This document shows, piece after piece, positions 1-8,063 of a stretch of 9,326 bases of DNA (the stretch's first letter is position 1; every line of letters starts with the position of its first letter). The DNA is from Achromobacter sp. (lineage in GTDB: Bacteria; Pseudomonadota; Gammaproteobacteria; Burkholderiales; Burkholderiaceae_B). The notes under the pieces were generated by a model. The model saw nothing but the letters and a program-made list of their open reading frames with translations. It did no database searches and was not told where the DNA came from. Both the position numbers and the translations under genes were made by a program. The stretch spans positions 1 to 9,326 of the forward strand of contig DMTA01000508.1 in assembly GCA_003454835.1 (NCBI GenBank), read 5' to 3'.

Positions 1-380
1 GGCACCATCTGCTTCGGGCCGGGCGCATGCCGCGGCTGCCCCGGCTGCCCGCGGTCGAACCCTACGCCCGCCTGTCGCGCGCGCTGGAAACGGGCGATGC
101 GCGCGGCCAATGGGAAAGCGCGACCCAGCAGTATTCCATTGCGGGCGGCACGTGCACGCTGCAAGCACTCGAAGCCCTGTCGCGATCGGGAGGCATGCCG
201 GTGGACACATCCGACGCGCAGGCGGCCGAGGCGCGGCAACGCCTGGAACGCAGGGGTCTGGGTGCGGAACTGTCGTCGGCCGCCGCGCTGGCGGCCATCG
301 CCCGGCTCAGGCGCGCAGGCAAGCTGGATGCGGAATCGAACGTGGTGCTGATGCTGACGTCGGACGGTCGCCGGGGTTGA
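1..380 (+). CDS. PLP-dependent enzyme of threonine synthase-like family, C-terminal part (5' end outside window)
   Basis: The reading frame is open from base 3 to the TGA at 378-380, giving about 125 residues, and it continues beyond the left edge. Its sequence pattern matches the C-terminal part of fold-type II PLP enzymes such as threonine synthase. In order I see a segment SIAGGTCTLQALEALSRSGG (family: SIA.G....ALEAI..SGG), then a SD-x-E/Q-like stretch (TSDAQAAEA), then the LSSAAALAAIARLRRAGKL block matching the family's EPSSAAALAGL.KL, and finally VVLMLTSDG in the place of the family's VV.VLTG.G. The N-terminal half with the catalytic lysine is not in the window, so the exact reaction (threonine synthesis, cysteate synthesis or a dehydratase/lyase activity) cannot be told. 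The end LTSDGRRG departs from the usual LTG-x-G-x-K. The gene is convergent with the LysR gene, with 8 bp between the stops and no hairpin there. The ATG at 27 is an internal Met, not a start. Family is fairly sure, substrate unknown. Confidence 0.72.
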   Translation, partial: HHLLRAGRMPRLPRLPAVEPYARLSRALETGDARGQWESATQQYSIAGGTCTLQALEALSRSGGMPVDTSDAQAAEARQRLERRGLGAELSSAAALAAIARLRRAGKLDAESNVVLMLTSDGRRG

Positions 381-388
381 TTCCCAGG

Positions 389-1297
389 CTACACACCAAA
401 CCGTTCGACCAGCGGCGCCAGCGCGCCACGCAGGCATGTCGCCCAGAACTTGCCGGCTTCAGATAATGGCCGGCTGCCGTGCACGATCATGTGGCATTCG
501 AAGTGCACGGGCGCCTCAAGCGGACGGTAGCTAAGCCCGGCGGCCTCCATGCCCAGCGCCGTCGCCGGATTGGCGATGCCAACGCCATGTCCGGCCAGCG
601 CAAGCTGACACACGGTGCTGGAATATGGCGTTTCAATCGCCACGCGCAGGCTCCGGCCCGCCTGCCGCAAGAGCGCATCCAGCCGTTTGCGCGAACCGTC
701 CTCGGCATTCAGCGCAATCACGTCGACCTCGGCCAAATGTGAAAAATTCACCGATTCCAGGCGCGCCAGCGCATGGCCGGCGGGAAACACCGCCACCGCG
801 CGCAGGCTGGCCAGACGATGCCCGCGCAGCCCTTCGAGTTCAGATTCATCAGCCACCGCCGCCAGGTCCAGCTCCCCCGACACCACCATGTCGCGCAAGG
901 TATTGGAATCGCGGATCTGCAAATAAAGCGGCGTATCCGGATAACGCACGCGAAAGCGCGATATCGCATCGCTGACGATCGCGCCGCTGTAGGCGTGAAT
1001 GCAGCCGATGCGCAACCGCGGCTGGGCCGCGCCACGGATCGCCCGGATCTTGCGTCCCAGGCTTTCCAGGCCAACATTCAGGCGGCGAATCTCTTCATAC
1101 AGCAGCGTGGCCTCGGGCGTGCGCTGCATGCGCTGACGGACGCGCTCGAACAAGCGCAGTTCGATGCTGGCTTCCAGCGCCGCCAGTGTCGCGCTGACGG
1201 TTGCGGGTGACACATCGAGGCGCCGCGCGGCGGCGGTGACGCTTTCCGTCTCGTAGACGGTGCGGAAGGTTTCGACCTGTTTGAGCGTGAACGTCAT
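389..1297 (-). CDS. LysR-family transcriptional regulator
   Basis: This is a 302-residue protein, the usual length of a LysR-type regulator. Residues about 4-62 are the winged helix-turn-helix: LKQVETFRTVYETESVTAAA followed by RRLDVSPATVSATLAALE and ELRLFERVRQRMQRTPE. Residues about 70-92 are the linker helix, and about 94-295 form the periplasmic-binding-like effector domain (RLRIGCIHAYSG, then SGELDLAAVADESELEG, then LALAGHGVGIANPATALGM). The frame stays open upstream to 1549, but those codons overlap recO and read as low-complexity Arg/Cys/Pro-rich sequence, so I chose the ATG at 1297, which begins MTFTLKQVE. No good ribosome binding site precedes it. The gene starts 16 bp after the recO stop on the same strand, so it may be co-transcribed with recO. 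It faces the PLP-enzyme gene tail to tail rather than divergently, so the usual LysR-target geometry is not visible. Effector and target genes are unknown. Confidence 0.9.
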   Translation of the reverse strand: MTFTLKQVETFRTVYETESVTAAARRLDVSPATVSATLAALEASIELRLFERVRQRMQRTPEATLLYEEIRRLNVGLESLGRKIRAIRGAAQPRLRIGCIHAYSGAIVSDAISRFRVRYPDTPLYLQIRDSNTLRDMVVSGELDLAAVADESELEGLRGHRLASLRAVAVFPAGHALARLESVNFSHLAEVDVIALNAEDGSRKRLDALLRQAGRSLRVAIETPYSSTVCQLALAGHGVGIANPATALGMEAAGLSYRPLEAPVHFECHMIVHGSRPLSEAGKFWATCLRGALAPLVERFGV

Positions 1298-1313
1298 GAG
1301 GCCGGCGCCGCAA

Positions 1314-1901
1314 TCAGAGGCGTTGCAGGTCCAGCAGCACGCGCCGCGTGGACAGCGGACGGCCCGCCAGAATCTCGGCCAGGCGCGCACGCAAGTCGGT
1401 GCGCAGCGCGGGCTCGATGGTGGGATCTTCGAAATCGGGAGGCGCCTCATCGACGCCGTAGCCCGTTTCGCGCAGCAAGGTCCATTCAAAGCGGCGCAGC
1501 GCGCCGGCCGCCCGGGTGCCGGCCGACAGCTGCTGCAAAGCCATGTCATACGCGTCGAACAGCAGCGGATGCGCGTCCTCGCGCGGCAGCAGGCGCAGCA
1601 GCAGTTCGTTCATGTACCAAGCGGACATCAGCGCGGCGCCGGCCAGCGGCCGGATGCCGGCGATCTCGGCGCGTGTCAGCGTCTTGACCTCGCCGTTGCC
1701 CGTCCAGGACAGCAGCAGTGGCTGAAAGGCCGACAACACGGGGCGCAAAACGGAATAAGGGCGCTTTGCGCCCTTGGCAACCATGGCCACGCAGCCATGA
1801 TCGCGAGAAAAAGTCTGGACAATCAGGGAGGTCTCACGCCACGCCGTGGCGTGGAGCATGAATCCCGGTCGATCCTGGACGCGTGGCGCCCGTCTACTCA
1901 T
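1314..1901 (-). CDS. recO: DNA repair and recombination mediator RecO (short form)
   Basis: RecO works in the RecFOR pathway, helping load RecA on SSB-coated single-stranded DNA and annealing strands. The N-terminal OB-fold is clear over residues about 8-82 (GFMLHATAWRETSLIVQTFS, HGCVAMVAKGAKRP, VLRPVLSAFQPLLLSW). It is followed by the helical domain (ALMSAWYMNELLLRLLPRED, then ALRRFEWTLLRETGYG). The protein is only 195 residues, against about 240 in typical family members. After GYGVDEA it jumps almost directly to DFEDPTIEPALRTDLR and the normal ending GRPLSTRRVLLDLQRL, so the segment that usually carries the C-terminal part of the helical domain is missing, with no frameshift. I chose the ATG at 1901, which overlaps the 3' end of era by 8 bp; a GTG at 1922 in the same frame is possible but less likely. 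Overlap suggests translational coupling to era. Confidence 0.9.
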   Translation of the reverse strand: MSRRAPRVQDRPGFMLHATAWRETSLIVQTFSRDHGCVAMVAKGAKRPYSVLRPVLSAFQPLLLSWTGNGEVKTLTRAEIAGIRPLAGAALMSAWYMNELLLRLLPREDAHPLLFDAYDMALQQLSAGTRAAGALRRFEWTLLRETGYGVDEAPPDFEDPTIEPALRTDLRARLAEILAGRPLSTRRVLLDLQRL

Positions 1902-2784
1902 AACCCAGGTCGCGCAGCGCACCCTCGCGGTCGGACCAGCCCTTTCGCACCTTGATGTAGACCTCCAGATGCACAGGCTTGTCCAGCAGCTTGGCGATGT
2001 CCTGCCGCGCCTCCGTGGCGATGCGCTTCATGTGCATGCCGCCAGTGCCCAGCAGGATGGGCTTGTGGCTGTCGCGCTCGACGACCACGCACGCGTTGAT
2101 GGTGGCGCCCTTGGCGGTCTCTTCCCATTGCTCAATGACGACCGTGCAGCCGTACGGCAGCTCGTCGCCCACCAGACGGAAGATCTTCTCGCGCACCAGT
2201 TCAGCGGCGATGAAGCGCATGGGGCGGTCGGTCAGCGTGTCTTCTTCGAACATCGGCTCGCCTTCCGGCAGGCGCGATGCGATTTCCTCGAGCAGCTGGT
2301 CCAGTTGCTGATTCTTGGTGGCGCTGACCGGCACCACGGCGCCGAACGGATGCAGCGCCATGATCTTGGACACGAACGCGAACAGATCGTCGCGGTTCTT
2401 CAGCGCGTCGATCTTGGACACGACCAGGATCGTGCGCTCGGGATTGGGCAACAGCGGCAGCAGCTTGGCGTCGCCTTCGGACCACTTGCCGGCTTCGACC
2501 ACATGCACCACCACGTCCACATCGGCCAGAGCCTGCGTGACGACGCGGTTCATCATGCGGTTCATCGCGCCGCCATGGCGCGTCTGGAATCCCGGGGTGT
2601 CGACGAACACGAACTGCTCGTGCTCGCGCGTCAGCACCCCGTGGATACGGTGGCGCGTGGTCTGCGCCTTGCGCGACACGATGGAGATCTTGGAACCGAT
2701 CAGGGCGTTCGTCAGCGTGGACTTGCCCACGTTGGGGCGGCCGACGATGGCCACGAAGCCGGTACGAAAAGGGGTATCGCTCAT
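1894..2784 (-). CDS. era: GTPase Era, 30S ribosome assembly
   Basis: Era binds the 3' end of 16S rRNA and acts as a GTPase checkpoint in 30S subunit maturation; it is essential in many bacteria. The protein has 296 residues, the normal length. The G domain shows G1 GRPNVGKS (15-22), the G2 region QTTRHRI (41-47), G3 DTPG (62-65), a G4 written SKID (123-126) instead of the textbook NKxD, and G5 SATK (154-157). The C-terminal KH RNA-binding domain spans about 200-290 with the loop GTGG (246-249) and the ending [19 protein letters not shown]. The ATG at 2784 overlaps the rnc stop in an ATGA arrangement, and the 3' end overlaps recO by 8 bp, so rnc-era-recO is probably translationally coupled. 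The pairing with RNase III fits shared roles in rRNA maturation. Confidence 0.97.
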   Translation of the reverse strand: MSDTPFRTGFVAIVGRPNVGKSTLTNALIGSKISIVSRKAQTTRHRIHGVLTREHEQFVFVDTPGFQTRHGGAMNRMMNRVVTQALADVDVVVHVVEAGKWSEGDAKLLPLLPNPERTILVVSKIDALKNRDDLFAFVSKIMALHPFGAVVPVSATKNQQLDQLLEEIASRLPEGEPMFEEDTLTDRPMRFIAAELVREKIFRLVGDELPYGCTVVIEQWEETAKGATINACVVVERDSHKPILLGTGGMHMKRIATEARQDIAKLLDKPVHLEVYIKVRKGWSDREGALRDLGYE

Positions 2785-3542
2785 TTAGTCTCTTGAGCCA
2801 CTGCCACGGGCAGCGACAATTGCGCGGTTTTGCGGGCCTTGCCCGACTTGCGGGCAGCCTTGGTCGCCGGGCTGACGGCCAGCGCGGCCTCGAGCGCCAG
2901 CTTGGCGGCTGACTGCTCGGCGGCGCGGCGGCTGGCGCCGGGCGCCATTACCTTGATATCGAGCGCCGGAATGGCGCACTCGACTTCGAACTGCTGGCTG
3001 TGGGCCGCGCCGTGCGTGGCCACCACCGTGTACAGCGGCAGGGCCAGCTTGCGGCCCTGCAAAAATTCCTGCAGCAAGGTCTTGGCGTCCTTGCCGAGCG
3101 TCTTGGGATCCACGGACGCCAGCACCGGCTGGTACTGGCGCACGATCACGCGGCGAGCCGCCTCGAACCCCGTATCCAGAAAGACGGCGCCGAAAATGGC
3201 TTCGACAGTGTCGGCCAGAATGGACGGGCGGCGAAATCCACCGCTCTTGAGCTCGCCCTCGCCCAGACGCAGGTATTGAGACAGTTCCAGCCGCTGGGCG
3301 ATGTCCGCCAGCGAGGCCTGCTTGACCAGGTTGGCCCGAAGGCGCGACAGATCGCCTTCGTCGATTTTTGAATAGCGTTCGAACAGCATCGCCGCCACGA
3401 CGAAGTTCAGCACGGAATCCCCAAGGAATTCCAACCGCTCGTTATGGCGCGCACCGTGGCTGCGGTGCGTGAGCGCCTGTTCAAGCAAGGCCGCATCACC
3501 GAAGTGGTAATCCAGGCGGTTTTCTAGCGTGGCTAGCGACAT
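2781..3542 (-). CDS. rnc: Ribonuclease III
   Basis: RNase III is the Mg2+-dependent double-strand-specific endoribonuclease that processes the rRNA precursor and cleaves mRNA or sRNA duplexes, acting as a homodimer. Residues about 5-145 are the RNase III domain. The signature [10 protein letters not shown] is at 34-43 and the four acidic residues expected at the active site are in place: E38, D42, D111 (in [11 protein letters not shown]) and E114, with [11 protein letters not shown] at 61-71. Residues about 150-222 form the double-stranded RNA-binding domain ([12 protein letters not shown] at 152-163, ending [19 protein letters not shown]). The protein has 253 residues, longer than the roughly 226 of E. 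coli, because of a basic tail ([15 protein letters not shown]) after the RNA-binding domain. It starts 2 bp after the lepB stop and overlaps era by 4 bp. Confidence 0.97.
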   Translation of the reverse strand: MSLATLENRLDYHFGDAALLEQALTHRSHGARHNERLEFLGDSVLNFVVAAMLFERYSKIDEGDLSRLRANLVKQASLADIAQRLELSQYLRLGEGELKSGGFRRPSILADTVEAIFGAVFLDTGFEAARRVIVRQYQPVLASVDPKTLGKDAKTLLQEFLQGRKLALPLYTVVATHGAAHSQQFEVECAIPALDIKVMAPGASRRAAEQSAAKLALEAALAVSPATKAARKSGKARKTAQLSLPVAVAQETK

Positions 3543-3544
3543 AA

Positions 3545-4432
3545 TCAGTTGAATCGGCCGATACGGCTCAGATCGCTGAAGTTCATCCAGATGAAGAAAG
3601 CGCGGCCGACGATGTTGGCTTCAGGAACGAAGCCCCAATACCGGCTGTCCGCGCTGTTGTCCCGATTATCGCCCATGGCGAAATAATTCCCTTCGGGTAC
3701 TTTGCAGCGTACCCCATTGTGGCTGTATTGGCAGTTTTGGCGGTACGGAAATGCCCAGTTCTGCGGTGCATACACCTGCGAAGATTTCTCATCCAGCAGG
3801 ATTTTATGCTCAACGTCGCCCAACTTCTCTTTATATTGCGCGATGTACGACACACGATCCGGCTCGAAATAGTCACCATCACGCACGTGCGGGACCAATT
3901 CGCCATTGACATAGAGCTTCTTGTCGATGTATGCCACTTCGTCGCCCGGCAGGCCAACCACGCGCTTGATGTAATCGACGTTCGGATCGACGGGGTACCG
4001 GAACACGAAGACGTCGCCGCGCTTGGGCTCGCCAACGGGGATGACCTTCTTGTCGATCACGGGCAGGCGCAGACCATAGCTGAACTTGTTCACCAGGATC
4101 AGGTCGCCGGACTGCAGCGTGGGCAGCATCGAGCCGGACGGAATGCGGAAGGGCTCGACCACGAACGAGCGCAGCATGAACACGAACAGGATGACGGGAA
4201 AGAAGCTGACCGCGTACTCGACCCACCAGGGCACGCGCCGCGCGGCGTCGCCGGCTTCACGCCGCAGGCGCTCGGCCTCTTGCGCGTCACCCACCAGTGC
4301 CGCGTCGTACTGCGCCATCGCTGCCTGCGCGCGGCGCTCGCGCCCCTTGCGCAGTACGGCCAGATCGAGCACCCAGATAACGCCGGTAACCACCAGCAGA
4401 ATAAAAAGGATCAGGGCAAAGTTCCAACTCAT
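3545..4432 (-). CDS. lepB: Signal peptidase I (leader peptidase)
   Basis: LepB is the inner-membrane Ser/Lys protease that removes signal peptides from exported proteins on the periplasmic side. The protein has 295 residues. A first membrane segment spans about 5-23, a charged cytoplasmic loop with many Arg/Ala/Glu follows (28-67), and a second membrane segment spans about 71-88. The catalytic serine is S101 in PSGSMLPTL and the general-base lysine is K156 in [12 protein letters not shown]. The C-terminal box [11 protein letters not shown] is at 254-264. Two cysteines in the periplasmic domain (C234 and C243) lie where E. coli LepB has a disulfide pair, and so may be linked. The ATG at 4432 lies 22 bp after the lepA stop; rnc follows after 2 bp. 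The part encoding residues about 178-257 is clearly less GC-rich than the rest. MucD and RseB in this window are themselves likely substrates. Confidence 0.97.
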   Translation of the reverse strand: MSWNFALILFILLVVTGVIWVLDLAVLRKGRERRAQAAMAQYDAALVGDAQEAERLRREAGDAARRVPWWVEYAVSFFPVILFVFMLRSFVVEPFRIPSGSMLPTLQSGDLILVNKFSYGLRLPVIDKKVIPVGEPKRGDVFVFRYPVDPNVDYIKRVVGLPGDEVAYIDKKLYVNGELVPHVRDGDYFEPDRVSYIAQYKEKLGDVEHKILLDEKSSQVYAPQNWAFPYRQNCQYSHNGVRCKVPEGNYFAMGDNRDNSADSRYWGFVPEANIVGRAFFIWMNFSDLSRIGRFN

Positions 4433-4454
4433 CAGCTAATCGCCTTCTGGGGTT

Positions 4455-6248
<1,794 letters not shown>

Positions 6249-6350
6249 GCTTGAATTTATAAGGGACGGAACAGACGGCACACGGCCGGGAGACACCGCC
6301 GCCGGAATGTGCACGGCCGACGTGTGAGGCGCTGACGGGCTACGCCCGGA

Positions 6351-6380
6351 CAAAACTGAGGGGGCGCCAAGCGCCCCCTC
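6351..6380 (-). terminator. Intrinsic (Rho-independent) terminator after mucD
   Basis: A perfect 10-bp inverted repeat, GAGGGGGCGC / GCGCCCCCTC (6358-6367 and 6371-6380), encloses a 3-nt loop. Read on the minus strand it is followed by AGTTTTG, a short T-tract, which makes it a plausible terminator for the rseA-rseB-mucD transcript. It lies about 160 nt past the mucD stop and about 110 bp before lepA. On the plus strand no T-tract follows, so it appears to work in one direction only. The T-tract is short, so some read-through into lepA is possible. Confidence 0.75.
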
Positions 6381-6418
6381 TTGCGGCAACCAGCCATTTT
6401 AGCCGGTCTTGAGCCATT

Positions 6419-6450
6419 TTTTTTGCCCGGGGCGCGCCCCGGGACAAAAA
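6419..6450. repeat. Long GC palindrome flanked by T- and A-tracts
   Basis: An 18-bp perfect palindrome, CCCGGGGCGCGCCCCGGG (6426-6443), is extended after two mismatched positions by TTTTT on the left (6419-6423) and AAAAA on the right (6446-6450). In RNA this gives a stem of 7 GC pairs with a CGCG loop and an outer set of 5 U-A pairs. On either strand the T-tract comes before the stem and the A-tract after it, the reverse of an intrinsic terminator, so it is more likely an RNA-stabilising or processing hairpin, or a protein-binding site. Confidence 0.8.
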
Positions 6451-6469
6451 GCGCCCTGGAGAGGCCACG

Positions 6470-6489
6470 CCTGGCGGTTTCCCGCCAGG
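6470..6489 (-). other. Stable hairpin with GAAA tetraloop in mucD 3' UTR
   Basis: The inverted repeat CCTGGCGG / CCGCCAGG forms a perfect 8-bp stem. Read on the minus strand, the sense of mucD, the loop is GAAA, a GNRA-type tetraloop known to be unusually stable in RNA. On the plus strand the loop is TTTC. No T-tract follows. It lies about 50 nt after the mucD stop. Confidence 0.65.
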
Positions 6490-6495
6490 TTGCCT

Positions 6496-6530
6496 GACCG
6501 GCGGCTGCGCCAGGTTGGCGTCTGCCGGTC
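6496..6530 (-). other. Nested hairpin just after the mucD stop
   Basis: An outer inverted repeat GACCGGC / GCCGGTC (6496-6502 and 6524-6530) encloses an inner stem CGCCA / TGGCG (6508-6512 and 6516-6520) with a 3-nt loop. It begins 10 nt past the mucD stop on the minus strand. It could protect the mRNA 3' end or be the first part of a larger folded 3' UTR. No T-tract follows. Confidence 0.55.
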
Positions 6531-6540
6531 CGGGCCGACA

Positions 6541-8025
6541 TCACTTGGACGCAGGCACCGCTACCCATTGCGTCTGGTCGCCACGGCGCACCAGAAGGCC
6601 CGTCGCACGGCTCTTGTCCAGCTTGGCGACCAGTTCGCCGAACTGCTTGGCGCCGGTGACGTCGGTGTCGTTCAGGGCCAACACGATGTCACCTTCCTGC
6701 AGACCCGCCTTCGCGGCCGCGCCGTCGGCAACCTTCACCTGGACGCCGCCCTTGATGCGCAGCTTTTTCTGCGTATCGGCCGGCACGTCGATGACACTCA
6801 GGCCCAGCGCGTTGGTGACCTCGGGTTCCGGCGCCGGTTTCTTGCCGGCGGCAGCCGCCTTCTCGGTCGGGATCTCACCCACCTTGACCGACAGCGTCAT
6901 GCTCTTGCCTTTGCGCCAGATTTCCATGTCGGCGCGCGTGCCCGGCTTGGTCTCGCCGACGATGCGCGGCAGGTCGGACCAGCGCTTGATCGGTTCCTTG
7001 TTGAATTTCAGGATCACGTCGCCAGGCTGCACGCCCGCCTGCTCGGCAGGGCCTTCGGCTTCTACGCTGCTGACAAGCGCGCCTTCGGCCTTGGGCAGGC
7101 CGATGGCCTCGGCCACATCCTTGCCGACTTCACCGATCTGCACGCCCACCCGGCCGCGCGTGACCTTGCCCGTCGTGCGCAGTTGGTCCACCACGCGCAT
7201 GGCTTCGTCGATCGGGATGGCCAGCGAGATGCCCATGAAGCCGCCGCTGCGCGAGATGATCTGGGAATTGATGCCCACGACCTCGCCATCCAGGTTGATC
7301 AGCGGGCCGCCCGAATTGCCGGGGTTGACCGCGACGTCGGTCTGGATGAAAGGCAGGTATTCGCCGGTATCGCGGCCAATGGCGCTGACGATGCCCGAAG
7401 TAACGGTGGAATCCAGACCGAACGGCGAACCGATGGCGAGCACCCACTGGCCCTTCTTGAGCTTCTTGGGATCGCCGATCACCAGCGGCGTCATGTCCTT
7501 GGCTTCGATCTTGATGAGCGCCACGTCCGTGCGCTCGTCCGTGCCAATGACCTTGGCCTTGAACTCTCGCCCATCGGTCAGGGTGACGTAGATGTCTGTC
7601 GCATCCACGACCACGTGGTTGTTGGTCAGGATGTAGCCGTCGGCAGACACGAAGAAGCCCGACCCGACGCCCCGCGGCACGGTGCGCTCTTCGGGCGGCG
7701 TCGGCTGGGGACGCTGGCGCGGATTGGGTGACTGCTGACCCGGCGGCTGGAATTCCGGACCGAAGAACCAGCGGAAGAGTTCGTAGGGATCGCTGCCGCC
7801 AGGACCATTGCCCCCGCCACGCACGGGAACGGTGGCGGTCGTGCGGATGTTGACGACGGCCGGATCGGCCTTTTCAACGATGGCCGTGAAGTCGGGCAAT
7901 CCGACCGCGGCAGGCGCCGTCTGCGCCACCGTCACCGGCACGTAGGCGGTGGACAGCATTGTCCCCGCCGCGACAGCCGCAAGAAAGCGCCGGAAAAAAG
8001 CGTTCGAGACCGTCATTGCTTTCAT
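6541..8025 (-). CDS. mucD: Periplasmic serine protease/chaperone of DegP/HtrA family (MucD)
   Basis: MucD is a periplasmic HtrA-type protease that removes misfolded envelope proteins and counteracts sigma-E (AlgU-like) activation. The protein has 494 residues. A signal peptide covers about 1-34 (RRFLAAVAAGTMLSTAY, likely cleavage VTVA/QT). A Gly/Pro/Gln-rich loop at about 66-118 corresponds to the LA-loop region. The trypsin-like domain carries the catalytic triad H137 (LTNNHVV), D167 (RTDVALIKI) and S238 (GNSGGPL). Two PDZ domains follow at about 292-384 and 405-490. The first ATG at 8025 is preceded by a good ribosome binding site. The gene lies 38 bp after rseB in the same direction and is the last gene before the terminator, as in mucABD-type operons. 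DegP and DegQ are alternative names; MucD is preferred from the rseAB context. Confidence 0.95.
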   Translation of the reverse strand: MKAMTVSNAFFRRFLAAVAAGTMLSTAYVPVTVAQTAPAAVGLPDFTAIVEKADPAVVNIRTTATVPVRGGGNGPGGSDPYELFRWFFGPEFQPPGQQSPNPRQRPQPTPPEERTVPRGVGSGFFVSADGYILTNNHVVVDATDIYVTLTDGREFKAKVIGTDERTDVALIKIEAKDMTPLVIGDPKKLKKGQWVLAIGSPFGLDSTVTSGIVSAIGRDTGEYLPFIQTDVAVNPGNSGGPLINLDGEVVGINSQIISRSGGFMGISLAIPIDEAMRVVDQLRTTGKVTRGRVGVQIGEVGKDVAEAIGLPKAEGALVSSVEAEGPAEQAGVQPGDVILKFNKEPIKRWSDLPRIVGETKPGTRADMEIWRKGKSMTLSVKVGEIPTEKAAAAGKKPAPEPEVTNALGLSVIDVPADTQKKLRIKGGVQVKVADGAAAKAGLQEGDIVLALNDTDVTGAKQFGELVAKLDKSRATGLLVRRGDQTQWVAVPASK

Positions 8026-8031
8026 ATGTCA

Positions 8032-8036
8032 CTCCG
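8032..8036 (-). promoter_or_regulatory. Ribosome binding site of mucD
   Basis: Read on the minus strand the bases are CGGAG, followed by a 6-nt spacer and the ATG at 8025. This favours the first ATG (MKAMTVSN) over the second ATG three codons later. Confidence 0.7.
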
Positions 8037-8063
8037 AAATTGCTGCTTGCGGAACGGCGGGAA

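Larger units (their letters stand above)
6249..6540. other. Non-coding intergenic region between mucD and lepA, rich in hairpins
   Basis: This 292-bp stretch separates the mucD stop from the lepA start. It contains four strong inverted repeats in a row (6496-6530, 6470-6489, 6419-6450, 6358-6380), a small one (CGGGC TAC GCCCG, 6336-6348) and a direct repeat AGCCATTTT at 6392-6400 and 6412-6420. About 110 bp of lepA leader remains after the terminator. Open frames that cross the region are Arg-rich and run through the hairpins, so I see no gene in it. It probably holds the mucD 3' untranslated region, its terminator and the lepA promoter; a small RNA is possible but unproven. Confidence 0.7.

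Noticed and set aside
375..395. Terminator between the convergent PLP-enzyme and LysR genes
   Set aside because: Only 8 bp separate the stops and I found no stem with a T-tract there or just inside either gene.
1298..1549. N-terminal extension of the LysR regulator by 84 codons
   Set aside because: It lies in recO coding sequence in another frame and has no sequence character of a LysR N-terminus; the HTH begins right after the ATG at 1297.
6254..6285. Possible sigma-70 promoter of lepA with -10 TATAAA on the minus strand
   Set aside because: The -10-like box is good, but no acceptable -35 lies 16-18 nt upstream and the start would fall almost on the ATG.
6249..6389. N-terminal extension of LepA by 47 codons
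   Set aside because: The extension is Ser/Pro/Ala-rich, crosses the terminator stem and precedes the conserved LepA N-terminus; it is an open frame by chance.
6257..6568. 103-codon minus-strand frame across the mucD-lepA intergenic region
   Set aside because: It starts inside the mucD end, runs through four hairpins and the terminator, and is Arg/Pro/Cys-rich without any motif.
6409..7731. 440-codon open frame on the plus strand, antisense to mucD
   Set aside because: It covers the MucD active-site coding region in antisense, starts inside the hairpin region, has low-complexity composition and no family motif.
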